Shown: positions 44,313-53,387, numbered from the stretch's first letter. The stretch: 64,000 bases of DNA from Pseudeuparius sepicola (GCA_963920635.1 OY987298.1:57763949-57827948); one strand, 5' to 3'. The notes: generated by a model from the sequence alone, not told the origin. A program made the numbers and translations.

Positions 44313-44508
44313 CTGAAAGACGAAAAGTTATTTAGTTACCTAGTGAGATTTCTACAAAGATAAGAAATATATGATTTCTCTGACTGGAAAAATAAACCAT
44401 ACTAAATTTTAGAAGTATATAGGTACATTCATCTAGAGATAGGTCTGCATTAAAAGATTTAGGTAACCTAACTTAATACTAATATATAAGTAAATCAAAA
44501 TATCTCAC

Positions 44509-44663
44509 CATATTTGCTTCTCATGTAAATAATCAGTGTTAGGGGATCCCCAACTCTGACTGGCCCAGTAACTCGATTTCCAGTAGTACCATAACCATAT
44601 CGGATCTCCATGTAGCATTCTGGTGGCGTAAGTGTGAATACAACAGGATTACCTGTTGCAACC
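44509..44663 (-). CDS. ZP-domain protein, first exon visible in the window
   Basis: A 155-nt exon (TTTATTTAG acceptor, GTGAGA donor) encoding VATGNPVVFTLTPPECYMEI, RYGYGTTGNRVTGPVRVGDP and LTLIIYMRSKYG, the end of the ZP-N and the inter-domain region. ZP proteins are secreted or membrane-anchored and polymerise into apical extracellular matrix, in insects shaping cuticle and tubes. The signal peptide and most of ZP-N must be upstream, to the right. I found none between 44664 and 64000, which implies that the 17.7-kb Polinton-like element lies in an intron. Dusky/miniature/piopio-type proteins are candidates; I cannot choose. Confidence 0.9.
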
Positions 44664-44905
44664 CTAAATAAAACAGTAATTTTAATAATGGACTTGAATC
44701 TACGCAAACATTTAAAAACAAAGTTTTCATAAAAGGTAAAATAAAAATGAAATTATACCCTTTATTCTACAAACATATCCTTTGAATAGAAACTTGACAT
44801 TAGTGTTATTTTCAATGAAGAACGAAAAAAGTGCTCTTCTTGAACTTCGATAGCAAGTACCGTTTTCAAATAAAATCGTTTTGAATTTTATTTGCAATGT
44901 TCCCT

Positions 44906-45164
44906 ACAGTGGCGCACCCGGAGGGGGGGGGGGGGCAGGGGGCCTCGCCCCCCAGACCTTTATTCATATTTAAGTTTTTGTTGATATAAAGTTTAAGTTT
45001 TTGTTTTTAATCACTGACTGGCTAATGCCTGAGATGTTTTTAATTTTTGTTATTTTGCAATATACCTGCCTTATAATTTTTTTTATTTTAATCATAAAGT
45101 ATTTTTTATGTAATGTCAAATTTTTAAAGTTACCCCCTCCCATCATATTTTCTGCGCCACTGTG
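44906..45164. mobile_element. hAT-like MITE with CAGTGGCGCA ends
   Basis: CAGTGGCGCACCC at the left and TGCGCCACTG at the right form 10-bp inverted ends typical of hAT elements. Long G and C tracts lie just inside the left end. An 8-bp target duplication is not clear. Confidence 0.6.
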
Positions 45165-45204
45165 CCCTGAAAATGCGTATTAACAATTATTTTTAGCCTG
45201 CCAT

Positions 45205-45640
45205 AATTTACCAGCGCGTTCTGCGACCGAAAAAAAAGTTCATATAAACATGGCCAAAAAATAATGCCCCCTAAGGGGACTATTATAGCCCCCGAAATAC
45301 TCACTTTGGCAAACTGTTTTTCTAAATATTTCCAGAACGGGCGAAGATAACATTCTGAAATTTGGTATGTACCTAATATACCTATGAGATTTGACATTTA
45401 CCGGGGTAGAGATAATTTGACGTTCATAGAGTTAAAAATACCCCCATTTTTTTGTCCGCTTTTTCAATATTTCTTCTCCGAGGTATCTCACATACCAAAT
45501 TTCAGAATTTTATCTTTGCACGTTCTGGAAATATTTAAAAAAAAGTTTGCCAATGTGTCCATTTCGTGGGCATTTTGAGGCCATGTTTAGATATAGGATT
45601 TTTTTTAATTTTTTGGGTCGCAGAATACGAGTAAAAAATT
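45205..45640. mobile_element. foldback MITE next to the Polinton-like element
   Basis: GCGTTCTGCGACCGAAAAAA near 45214 is inverted as TTTTTTGGGTCGCAGAATACG near 45610. Inner arms include AAATATTTCCAGAACG/CGTTCTGGAAATATTT and ACATACCAAATTTCAGAAT with its inverse ATTCTGAAATTTGGTATGT. Confidence 0.8.
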
Positions 45641-45681
45641 AAGATGGCTGATCATTGCATATTACCTGTTTTATTTTCTTC

Positions 45682-45687
45682 TAAGTG
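45682..45687. repeat. 6-bp target-site duplication, left
   Basis: TAAGTG immediately before the first base of the element; an identical copy is at 63395-63400. Confidence 0.9.
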
Positions 45688-45701
45688 AGTAGTTAAGTAA
45701 A

Positions 45702-45779
45702 GCGGATCCTGGCTCAAAGATGGCCGCCATATGTGAGCCAGCTTCCGCATAAGGGTTTTGAGCCTGAGCCAGGATCCGC
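45702..45779. promoter_or_regulatory. subterminal hairpin of the left end
   Basis: GCGGATCCTGGCTC (45702-45715) and GAGCCAGGATCCGC (45766-45779) form a perfect 14-bp stem 14 bp from the element tip, with AGCCAGCTTCCGCATAAGG in the loop. The mirror copy is at 63303-63380. It is a candidate integrase or replication-protein site. Confidence 0.6.
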
Positions 45780-45924
45780 ATAGGGTTTTCGGGGATAAAA
45801 TCTAGCGGTGGGGGGGATTTGTGTGGGGGGATCCCCTCCACTTTTTTTAGTATATATTTCGATGGTTGATTGGTAAAGTAGTACACAGTTCTCACTTTTA
45901 ACTTAACTAAATAAGATTAAAAGT

Positions 45925-46245
45925 ATGGCATCGTTTGTGACCCATTTAAATAACAGTTTGTTCCTGAAGAAATTCATTAGGGTCCAAGATTTGGAAGTCA
46001 ACCGAAAGTTTGAGGTACATGCATTTACGAAAATAAACACCAAGTTCGGCGAGAAGATATCCTTGGAATTCGACGATTTCAAAACAATTTTACCGCAAAG
46101 GTTCACGGTAGAATTTACAGAAGAACGAATTGAGCAAGTAAACAACGACATTTTCAACGGGCGAAAGTATTATCTTATTAGTTATGGACCTGTCGGGAAA
46201 ACAACTAATATTCAATTTTCCGTCCAAGAACCGGAACAGCTATAA
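45925..46245 (+). CDS. 106-aa small beta-rich protein, left copy (OB-like ssDNA-binding candidate)
   Basis: The first gene of the arm, reading inward from the tip; ATG start preceded by AAAAGT. The sequence alternates charged and hydrophobic residues as in a small beta barrel: IRVQDLEVNRKFEVHAFTKI, TKFGEKISLEFDDFKTILPQ, RFTVEF, then KYYLISYGPVGK. The pattern of a short protein with NTKFG, LPQRF and a terminal YYLISYGP resembles small uncharacterised proteins often found with arthropod Polinton-like genes, and an OB-fold single-strand-binding role is an inference from that. There is no cysteine cluster, signal peptide or membrane segment. An identical-length copy lies at 62837-63157. Confidence 0.7.
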   Translation: MASFVTHLNNSLFLKKFIRVQDLEVNRKFEVHAFTKINTKFGEKISLEFDDFKTILPQRFTVEFTEERIEQVNNDIFNGRKYYLISYGPVGKTTNIQFSVQEPEQL

Positions 46246-47490
46246 AAATACTTTGGAGTCTCACATTCGAAAATTACAGAAACTAAAATATGAAATTGAT
46301 ATATATGAAATTAATAAGAACTTTAAACAATTAAAAATAAAATATATATAGCATAAGAGATGTTTCATTTCTTCTACCCATAGTAAATTAATAAAATAAC
46401 AAACTACCCAGCAGGTGTACAACAAAGTAATAGTATAAAAAAAGTGCAAAACTGAAACTTAAATTAAAACCAAACACAATTTTTTCTTGCAGCTTGATGT
46501 AGCTCCAAACAAAAAATAATAATGCCTAATGATAACAATTCTAACAAAAATAATAATTTCTGTGCCCTCTAAGGAAGTCCATACATAGTCCCCATGCAAA
46601 TTCCCCATGTAAAGTCCCCATTTTAAGTCCCACTTAAGCCGCCCACTTCCATTTTAAGTCCCACTTAAGCCGCCCACTTTAGACGCCAACTTTCGACGCC
46701 AACTTTCGACGCCAACGTCTCAGTTGGATGCAGTACTTTTATAAGGATCTACTAAGTAGGAGGAAGCTTTTCAGTTCCCACCTACAATTCTATAAACAGC
46801 CAATCCAGCGCAGATAGTGACTCGAACCATTTTTGGCATAATTCCAGAGAAAGTTAACCCTTTCAGAGTTTTACACCCGACTGTTCAAATTAGTTACACC
46901 TTCACCTGGTTTTAGTACCTTGAATCTTTTTGTGCCGAGTCAACAAAAATGCAGACAAGTTTGCCCCCTTTTACTTTTATAGCAGGCTGTTCACATTCTT
47001 TAGACTTTCACCTGTTTCTAAATCTTCTTGCGCGACCCTTCCTTCAAGGGATAATCTTACATAACAATGATCCACTTTTAAATGTTTTTTGTCAGACTTT
47101 TTTTTATAGTCCTGTAAATGGCATGTTATAAAAATTTACTGCCTGGTAGTTTTATAGCAGACTGTTCAAATTATTTAGATTTTCACCTGCTTGTAAATCT
47201 TCTCGTGCGACCCTACCTGAGATTTTAATAAAAAAAGGCTTTCAATGTTAAAACTTAAATGAGAATATTTTGCTGTTATTGTTATTTTGATAAAAAAAAA
47301 CTGTGTACATTATTAATATTCCACTTAAAATTCCTCGATAAAAATATTGCTTTAAAGTGGGTTAGTAAGGAATAGGTAAACAAAACTAAACAAGAAACCA
47401 GTATATAAATAAAACAAACTAAAATTAATTAATGTTTTGTTTTATTAAAATAATTCATATATTTTGTTACAATAAACTTATATACAAATA
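46246..47490. other. 1.2-kb gap between convergent genes, with repeats and a TATA-like box
   Basis: The flanking genes both end here, yet the gap carries promoter-like features. Two copies of TTTTAAGTCCCACTTAAGCC + GCCCACTT (CCGCCC GC-box cores) are followed by three copies of GACGCCAACTTTC (46682-46720) and then a TTTTATAAGG box at about 46738-46747. Beyond it, three diverged repeats each contain ACTGTTCAAATTA-TTA and TTCACCTG (near 46878, 46987 and 47162). No convincing protein is encoded in both arms; a noncoding transcript is possible. Confidence 0.45.
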
Positions 47491-47988
47491 TTAGCACTGT
47501 CGTTGTCTGCGTAGACGGTCGAACCAGCCTTCATAATATGCATAATTATAAGTCGTTCGATTTCGTATTATGTCCTCATTATTCGCAAATCGAAAATACC
47601 CTGCCACATAGCCAGATTCGTATTCGATTTGACGCTGATGATTAAACCACCCTGCGTAGTACGCCTTATTATATGCAATGATATCAGATTTAGCCATGTA
47701 AATGTCATTAGCGTTCGCAAAACACTGACCGTATCTGATCCATCCATCTTGATATCCTGCACCATATTGAACTTTATCCATTTTCACGTCACCCTCCAGA
47801 AAACGCCTATTCTTACCAGCCTGATGATCAAACCATCCCGCGTATAAACCTTCATTATAGTGCCTCACATGAGTGTCCCTTAATCGCCTAATTGGATTTG
47901 CGTTTTCTTCCGTTTTCCACTGACCATACGAACTCCATCCTGCACTGTATCCATCATCTGTCACTTTTCTCTTATTCTGAGAATACAT
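47491..47988 (-). CDS. 165-aa protein of repeated YxxGW motifs, left copy
   Basis: The eukaryotic start is the ATG at 47988 (MYSQNKRKV...); the frame is open ten codons further upstream without an ATG. The protein is built from about six units of roughly 25 residues, each with a glycine-aromatic core: YSAGWSSYGQW, YNEGLYAGWFDHQ, YGAGYQDGWIRYGQC, YNKAYYAGWFNHQ, YESGYVAGYFRF, YNYAYYEGWFDRL. The tail is RRQRQC. Regular Tyr/Trp/Gly spacing suggests a repeat fold or a structural or adhesive surface; I do not recognise the family. It is strongly conserved in frame between the arms. The twin is at 61095-61592. Confidence 0.75.
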   Translation of the reverse strand: MYSQNKRKVTDDGYSAGWSSYGQWKTEENANPIRRLRDTHVRHYNEGLYAGWFDHQAGKNRRFLEGDVKMDKVQYGAGYQDGWIRYGQCFANANDIYMAKSDIIAYNKAYYAGWFNHQRQIEYESGYVAGYFRFANNEDIIRNRTTYNYAYYEGWFDRLRRQRQC

Positions 47989-48404
47989 CTCAACGAGTGT
48001 TATAAACTTTTGCCACAATTATCTAGCTGAAGCAATATTTAATTCTTTGTATTGAATTGAATTTAGTGAATTTTGTTAAGGATGTGGCTGCCTTTTATAT
48101 TTAACGTAAGCATTGCCTATCCCCACTCAACAGCGTTGTCGTCTAATTAGAAAATAGAGCAATTTGAAGTAGAAAATTTTTTGGCAACGCCGAAGGGGTG
48201 GAGTTACCCCCACTCCCACCAGAGCAAAGTTAACGCCTAAATTAAAAAGTAGCAACGTTGAGAGCCATCCCCACCAACGCATTCATTTTAAAATCTACAA
48301 AAGGGTGTAGAAATTCAGCAAAAGCATCAGTTTTCTAAATTTTGTTGAATTGTGTTCGAGTTTTGTCGTGTGTTATTTTTAAATTTATTACTTTGCTTAT
48401 AATT

Positions 48405-49360
48405 ATGAGTGTGTTCCAAACTAAGGCGATTGTCCACTACAATGCTGTTGTGAGGGTAAGTCAAAACTTATTTTTTTATAATTATTAAATACGTTATTTC
48501 AATTTGCTTCGAGAAACTATTTTGCTTTTTCGCATCAGAAAATTTTTGCCAACTTTTTTCTTGTTAGCCGCAAGTTGGAGATTTTCTTATGCGAAAAATA
48601 TTTTTTTATTTGCGATATACTAACATTCAATAATTATTATAGTCACCATCTGCTTATAATCTCATCGAGACGCTTGCGGCAGAGGGGTCAGTTGAAAATT
48701 CATCTGAAGAAAACAATGTTGATCATGTAAGTAGACATGTTTATGAATTCTAACAAATAATAAATGTTTATCTTATACTTATAGTATTCCGAAGTGGACG
48801 ATGAAAGCATTAGAAGCGCAACATCGTTTGCTGTGTCGCAGATCGAGCGTGAGCTGGCACATGAACAATCGGTATATGTACAGCCTGCACAACCTGCCGA
48901 ATCGGCACATGTGCAGCCTGCGCAATTGACATATGTACAGCCTGAACAACCCGCACCTGAATATGAGCAACCCGCGCAACCTGCAGGGCATGCGTCGCCT
49001 GCTCAGTCTGAGCAAACCCACCGGCAGAACGTCTCCAGTCCTGTGAGGACTGTTGGGAAAAATATGGAGACGTTGAGAGCGGTTTATAACAGGGGGCGCC
49101 GCACAAACAGGTTTCCGGATGACAGCTTCGATTTTGAAGATCCAACAGCTGGAGGACGTCACAATTTGGAACTTAATAAAGTGCTGGAAGATAATGTTGT
49201 CGTCTTACAGCTTCAAAGTAATAAGCTGGCCAAAAACAAGGCTGGTTTAAAAAATAAAATAGATAGGTTAGATAAATTAAGAAAAATTTTAGTAAATAGG
49301 ATTAGTATAATAGAAATAGATGAAGCGCGTGTGAATAAAATATTAACTAGTTATAAGTAA
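48405..49360 (+). CDS. 236-aa spliced protein: Pro/Gln-rich repeats and coiled coil, left copy
   Basis: Three exons are supported: 48405-48455 (ATG, 17 codons, GTAAGT donor), 48643-48726 (TTATTATAG acceptor, GTAAGT donor) and 48785-49360 (ACTTATAG acceptor, stop TAA), all phase 0. The N-terminus is MSVFQTKAIVHYNAVVRSPS. The middle is a Pro/Gln/Ala repeat (YVQPAQPAES-AHVQPAQ-LTYVQPEQPAP), followed by NMETLRAVYNRGRRTNRFPD. A Leu/Lys-rich C-terminal coiled coil (LNKVLEDNVVVLQLQSNKLA, then LKNKIDRLDKLRKILVNRI) ends it. Function unknown; the layout (disordered repeat plus coil) suits a virion-type or scaffold protein. Splicing in both arms argues for nuclear transcription. Confidence 0.7.
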
Positions 49361-49540
49361 GCATAAGTTGAATCATATATATATATAATATTACACATAG
49401 TTTTAAACCAACGCTTTGTTATTCATTTCTCACCCAATACCATTATAAACAGCAAGCAATAAAATTTTATTACGTGCAATACAGAGTCGCTCGGTAGCTA
49501 AATACAAAAGTAATATTTTTCTCCTAAGCAGACCATACTT

Positions 49541-50220
49541 TAGCATAAGCGTACGTGCACACTTCCGGCTGAGGGAGATGTAAGAAAGGTAAAAAATATA
49601 GTCAGGGGATTTTACATAGCGATCGTCCTCGCTCGAACTCGCACGGACAAGCGGTAGCAAGCGGATACCTAAAATCCCAGAACATTTGTAGTATCAAACT
49701 GTAGTTTTTAAGTAAATATTTTATTAAACATTTATTTTCTTATATTCGAGAATTTAATTTAAATAATAATAATAAAACAATTATCCAATAATACATTTCA
49801 TTTACAATAATACCAATGGTCTAGTTTTTGCACCTGTTTTACATATTAAGCATGTATCTTGCCGAAAAGCTATGCTTTAGCATAACCGTACGTGCACACT
49901 TCCGGCTGAGCGATGTAAGAAAGGTAAAAAATACAGCCAGGGGATTTTACATAGCGATCATCCTCGCACGGACAAGCAGTAGCATGCGACTACCTAAAAT
50001 CCCAGAACATTTGTAGGTATCAAACTGTAGTTTTTAATTAAATATTTTATTTCACGTTTATTTTCTTATAGTCAGGAATTTAATTTAAATAATAATAATA
50101 AAAACAGAATTATCCAATAATACATTTTATTTACAATAATACATTTTATTTACAATAATGGTATAATTTTTGCACCTGCTTTACACATCAAGCAGGTGTC
50201 TTGCCGAAAAGCTATGTAAA
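49541..50220. repeat. tandem duplication of the zinc-protein 3' end and flank, left arm
   Basis: Two diverged copies of about 320 bp lie in tandem. Both contain CGTACGTGCACACTTCCGGC, GGATTTTACATAGCGATC, CCTAAAATCCCAGAACATTTG and TTGCACCTGYTTTACA. The outer copy ends in a decayed version of the C-terminal codons of the 166-aa protein (CTTGCCGAAAAGCTATG), so the gene end itself was duplicated. Confidence 0.85.
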
Positions 50221-50650
50221 GCTTTTCTTTACAGGCACTACACCGCATGAATCTTTGCAAAGGCATTTCTGTCAAAGAAAAATGTAAAGTTTCATGCCGA
50301 TGCTTCGCATTGTCGGTGAAACCATTCAGGGAAACCTCTGTAAAATCTACCACATACGCACGGTAACAATTTAGGCACAAACGCGCCCTTTCTGTTACCT
50401 TTACATATGCGGCAGATACACAGAGGCCCCCCACTGTCCAGTTATTATAACCCTCGCTCGGGTTAATGGGTACACTTTTCGCCACGACGGAGTCATCGCG
50501 GCCAACGTCTACCCCTTCATCTTCGTCACTAGCATCATCGTCGTCAATGTCGTCGATGTCTCTTCTCAATTCTGCAGGCACCGTTTTCTCAATCTCTTCT
50601 TTTTCTTCTAACGCAAGTTGGTATAGGGAATTATTTATGGAGGCAGCCAT
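50150..50650 (-). CDS. 166-aa acidic CxxC zinc protein, left copy
   Basis: ATG at 50650 (MAASINNSLYQLALEEKEEI). Residues about 30-55 are very acidic (DIDDIDDDDASDEDEG). The C-terminal half has paired cysteines CLNC (about 92-95), CSAC (about 136-139) and CLMC (about 153-156) plus HRH, suggesting one or two zinc ribbons. An acidic N-terminus with a zinc ribbon is common in transcription or DNA-binding regulators, but the family is not recognised. The 3' end is tandemly duplicated downstream. The twin is at 58435-58935 with the same protein sequence. Confidence 0.75.
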   Translation of the reverse strand: MAASINNSLYQLALEEKEEIEKTVPAELRRDIDDIDDDDASDEDEGVDVGRDDSVVAKSVPINPSEGYNNWTVGGLCVSAAYVKVTERARLCLNCYRAYVVDFTEVSLNGFTDNAKHRHETLHFSLTEMPLQRFMRCSACKEKLYIAFRQDTCLMCKAGAKIIPLL

Positions 50651-51161
50651 TGTTATTAAATTTAATTTGTTTGGAGAAAAACTGTAACTGATGTCTATTG
50701 AGATATCTCCAGAGTTTTTATAGTCTAAAACATCAACCTGTACGAGATGTCTAGGAGGGGATCCTAGTGTTTTATGTCCTATTTAAATATATGCTATAAA
50801 AAGTGATACATTTTTTTAAATTTTAATTCATCCATTTCAGAAAACTGTATTTTTTGCTGTTTTTTATTTTGAAATAAATGGAACAACTAATCTGCATATT
50901 TGAGTTATTCCAAATTTCATAAAGATTGCAACTACTGATTTTCTTTTATGAATTGACGTGTAATCAATACAATGAAAATATTAGATTTTTAATACAGGTC
51001 GTGCCCTCTATTTCTGTAGGGAAACAACTACAGTCGTGCTTCAAAAGTACTACCAATTGATCGATATTTCGCCGAATACTTTACCCTTGCAACAGGTATG
51101 CGCAAGGGGGTTCGAAAGATACCGCTGGGTGGTTCGAAGGCCCCGCCGTCGAGGGCGCGCT

Positions 51162-52364
51162 ATGAGTCTCAGGAACGCGGCGGCTGTCACAAAGAGAGAG
51201 ATGGGAGATATGGAACTGAAAATTTGGAGCACTCCAAAGGCAAATGATCTAAAGGCAAAGGCAAATGATCTAAAGGCAAAGGCAAATGATTCAAAGGCAA
51301 AGGCAAATGATTCGAAAGCAAAGGCAAATGATCCAAAGGCAAAGGCAAATGATCGGAAGGCAAAGGTAAATGATCCGAAGGCAAGTGATCCGAAGGCAAA
51401 TGATCCAAAGGCAAAGGCAAATGATTCAAAGGCAAAGGCAAATGATTCGAAGGCAAAGGCAAATGATCCAAAGGCAAAGGCAAATGATCGGAAGGCAAAG
51501 GTAAATGATCCGAAGGCAAGTGATCCGAAGGCAAATGATCCAAAGGCAAAGGCAAATGATTCAAAGGCAAAGGCAAATGATTCGAAGGCAAAGGCAAATG
51601 ATCCAAAGGCAAAGGCAAATGATCGGAAGGCAAAGGTAAATGATCCGAAGGCAAGTGATCCGAAGGCAAATGATCCAAAGGCAAAGGCAAATGATTCAAA
51701 GGCAAAGGCAAATGATTCGAAGGCAAAGGCAAATGATCCAAAGGCAAAGGCAAATGATCGGAAGGCAAAGGTAAATGATCCGAAGGCAAGTGATCCGAAG
51801 GCAAATGATCCAAAGGCAAAGGCAAATGATTCAAAGGCAAAGGCAAATGATTCGAAGGCAAAGGCAAATGATCCAAAGGCAAAGGCAAATGATCGGAAGG
51901 CAAAGGTAAATGATCCGAAGGCAAGTGATCCGAAGGCAAATGATCCAAAGGCAAAGGCAAATGATTCAAAGGCAAAGGCAAATGATTCGAAGGCAAAGGC
52001 AAATGATCCAAAGGCAAAGGCAAATGATCGGAAGGCAAAGGTAAATGATCCGAAGGCAAGTGATCCGAAGGCAAATGATCCAAAGGCAAAGGCAAATGAT
52101 TCAAAGGCAAAGGCAAATGATTCGAAGGCAAAGGCAAATGATCCAAAGGCAAAGGCAAATGATCGGAAGGCAAAGGTAAATGATCCGAAGGCAAGTGATC
52201 CGAAGGCAAATGATCCAAAGGCAAAGGCAAATGATTCAAAGGCAAAGGCAAATGATTCGAAGGCAAAGGCAAATGATCCAAAGGCAAAGGCAAATGATCG
52301 GAAGGCAAAGGTAAATGATCCGAAGGCAAGTGATCCGAAGGCAAATGATCCAAAGGCAAATTAA
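51162..52364 (+). CDS. KAND-repeat protein, left copy (400 aa, eight 45-residue repeats)
   Basis: The first ATG of the frame is at 51162 (MSLRNAAAVTKREMGDMELK). The frame is open 42 codons upstream through an Arg-rich segment (RRPRRRGRA) that lacks an ATG and could be an upstream exon. After residue about 25 the protein is a Lys/Ala/Asn/Asp repeat: six heptads KANDxKA plus SDP, 45 residues per unit (135 bp), about eight times. It is highly charged, low complexity and probably disordered; a DNA-coating or basic core-protein role is an inference. Because 21 and 135 are multiples of three, the antisense strand is also open. A minisatellite without protein function remains possible. AATAAAG follows at about 52406. 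Confidence 0.55.
   Translation: MSLRNAAAVTKREMGDMELKIWSTPKANDLKAKANDLKAKANDSKAKANDSKAKANDPKAKANDRKAKVNDPKASDPKANDPKAKANDSKAKANDSKAKANDPKAKANDRKAKVNDPKASDPKANDPKAKANDSKAKANDSKAKANDPKAKANDRKAKVNDPKASDPKANDPKAKANDSKAKANDSKAKANDPKAKANDRKAKVNDPKASDPKANDPKAKANDSKAKANDSKAKANDPKAKANDRKAKVNDPKASDPKANDPKAKANDSKAKANDSKAKANDPKAKANDRKAKVNDPKASDPKANDPKAKANDSKAKANDSKAKANDPKAKANDRKAKVNDPKASDPKANDPKAKANDSKAKANDSKAKANDPKAKANDRKAKVNDPKASDPKANDPKAN
51236..52362 (+). repeat. 135-bp / 21-bp nested tandem repeat, left arm
   Basis: The 21-bp unit GGCAAATGATCCAAAGGCAAA (and variants) is organised into 135-bp higher-order units. The marker GGTAAATGATCCGAAGGC + AAGTGATCC recurs every 135 bp from about 51366 to 52311 (eight times). 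Confidence 0.95.
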
Positions 52365-52456
52365 AAATATAGTATGAATGTATTGTAACAATGTGTTAGT
52401 ATATAATAAAGATAAAATTAAGTATAATTGTCAGTGTTTTATTCCCCACCTACGTG

Positions 52457-53359
52457 ATGTATATGTGTGATATTTGCGGTACAACATTTTGTAGATCGGA
52501 TAGTTTTACAAGACACAAGAATATTCACAGAACTATTATTTTTATGTGTGAATTCTGTAGTAAAACGTTTTCGAGAAAAGATAACTTAAAAACTCATAAA
52601 AGAATCCACCAACTTCAAAACGACTTAGTTGTTAGCGAGGTCGTTGGATACAACGATTCGAAAGACGCGATGCAAATCCATCAGCAGACAGTTTCACTTC
52701 CAGTAGAAAACCTAGATATTGTGCAAGAAAGTAGTGCTAAATCTAAACACGGTGTACTGTTTCCAAACTCATTTAGGGCAATTTTTTGTGGACCTAGCGG
52801 ATGTGGAAAAACCAACGCTTTACTTAGTTTAATATTTAATGAAAACGGACTAAAATTCGAGAATATTTACTTGTACAGTAAGTCACTGTACCAACCCAAG
52901 TATCAGTTATTGCAAGACGTGCTTAAACAAGTTAGTGGCGTTGGATATTTTCCCTTTAACTCAAACGACGATGTAATTGGTCCATCAGAGGCTAGAGAAA
53001 ATTCGGTTTTCATATTTGATGACGTGGCTTGCGATAAACAAGATAAAATTAGAGAATTTTATTCAATGGGACGTCATAAATCTATAGATGTTGTCTATCT
53101 TTGTCAGACATATTCTAAAATTCCTAAGCAATTAATACGAGACAATTGTAACATGATTATTCTGTTCAAACAGGATGACGTTAATCTGAAGCATGTCTAT
53201 GATGAACATGTGTCACCAGATATCACCTACGAGCAGTTTAAAAACCTTTGCTCATTTTGTTGGAATGGTAGTGTTTTTGGAACATTAGTGATAGCCAAAG
53301 ACTTTAGTTTAGATAATGGGCGATACAGAAAAGGATTTGATAGCTATATAAAACTCTAG
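52457..53359 (+). CDS. C2H2 zinc-finger/packaging-type ATPase fusion (300 aa, full length)
   Basis: ATG at 52457. Residues about 4-24 and 31-51 are two classical C2H2 zinc fingers (CDIC..H...H and CEFC..H...H). A linker follows, then an FtsK/HerA-type P-loop ATPase: Walker A GPSGCGKT at 112-119 and Walker B VFIFDD at about 184-189, followed by FYSMGRHKSIDVVYLCQTYS, the motor's sensor-like region. Polintons and large DNA viruses encode such A32-like ATPases for packaging DNA into capsids. Zinc fingers fused at the N-terminus are unusual and could give DNA-end recognition. The left arm/core boundary (53004) falls in this gene at codon 183; the right arm holds a copy truncated there. Confidence 0.88.
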   Translation: MYMCDICGTTFCRSDSFTRHKNIHRTIIFMCEFCSKTFSRKDNLKTHKRIHQLQNDLVVSEVVGYNDSKDAMQIHQQTVSLPVENLDIVQESSAKSKHGVLFPNSFRAIFCGPSGCGKTNALLSLIFNENGLKFENIYLYSKSLYQPKYQLLQDVLKQVSGVGYFPFNSNDDVIGPSEARENSVFIFDDVACDKQDKIREFYSMGRHKSIDVVYLCQTYSKIPKQLIRDNCNMIILFKQDDVNLKHVYDEHVSPDITYEQFKNLCSFCWNGSVFGTLVIAKDFSLDNGRYRKGFDSYIKL

Positions 53360-53387
53360 TGACTCGGTATCTTTATTAGTAGCCAAC

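Larger units (their letters stand above)
45688..53004 (+). repeat. left inverted arm of the element (7.3 kb)
   Basis: Collinear inverse of 56366-63394. Coordinates pair as x + y = 109370 near the core, falling to 109085 beyond the KAND repeat (a 285-bp difference: two 135-bp units plus 15 bp), then to 109082 at the outer end through 1-2 bp indels in low-complexity spots. Confidence 0.95.

Noticed and set aside
48794..49360. 188-codon reading of the Pro/Gln-repeat gene starting with GTG
   Set aside because: A GTG start is not expected in a eukaryotic gene, and two good upstream exons in phase give a proper ATG.
51187..52359. 390-codon minus-strand frame (HLPSDHLPL repeats) opposite the KAND protein, and its mirror at 57011-57898
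   Set aside because: It exists only because the 21- and 135-bp repeat units are multiples of three and lack stops on either strand; there is no unique domain.
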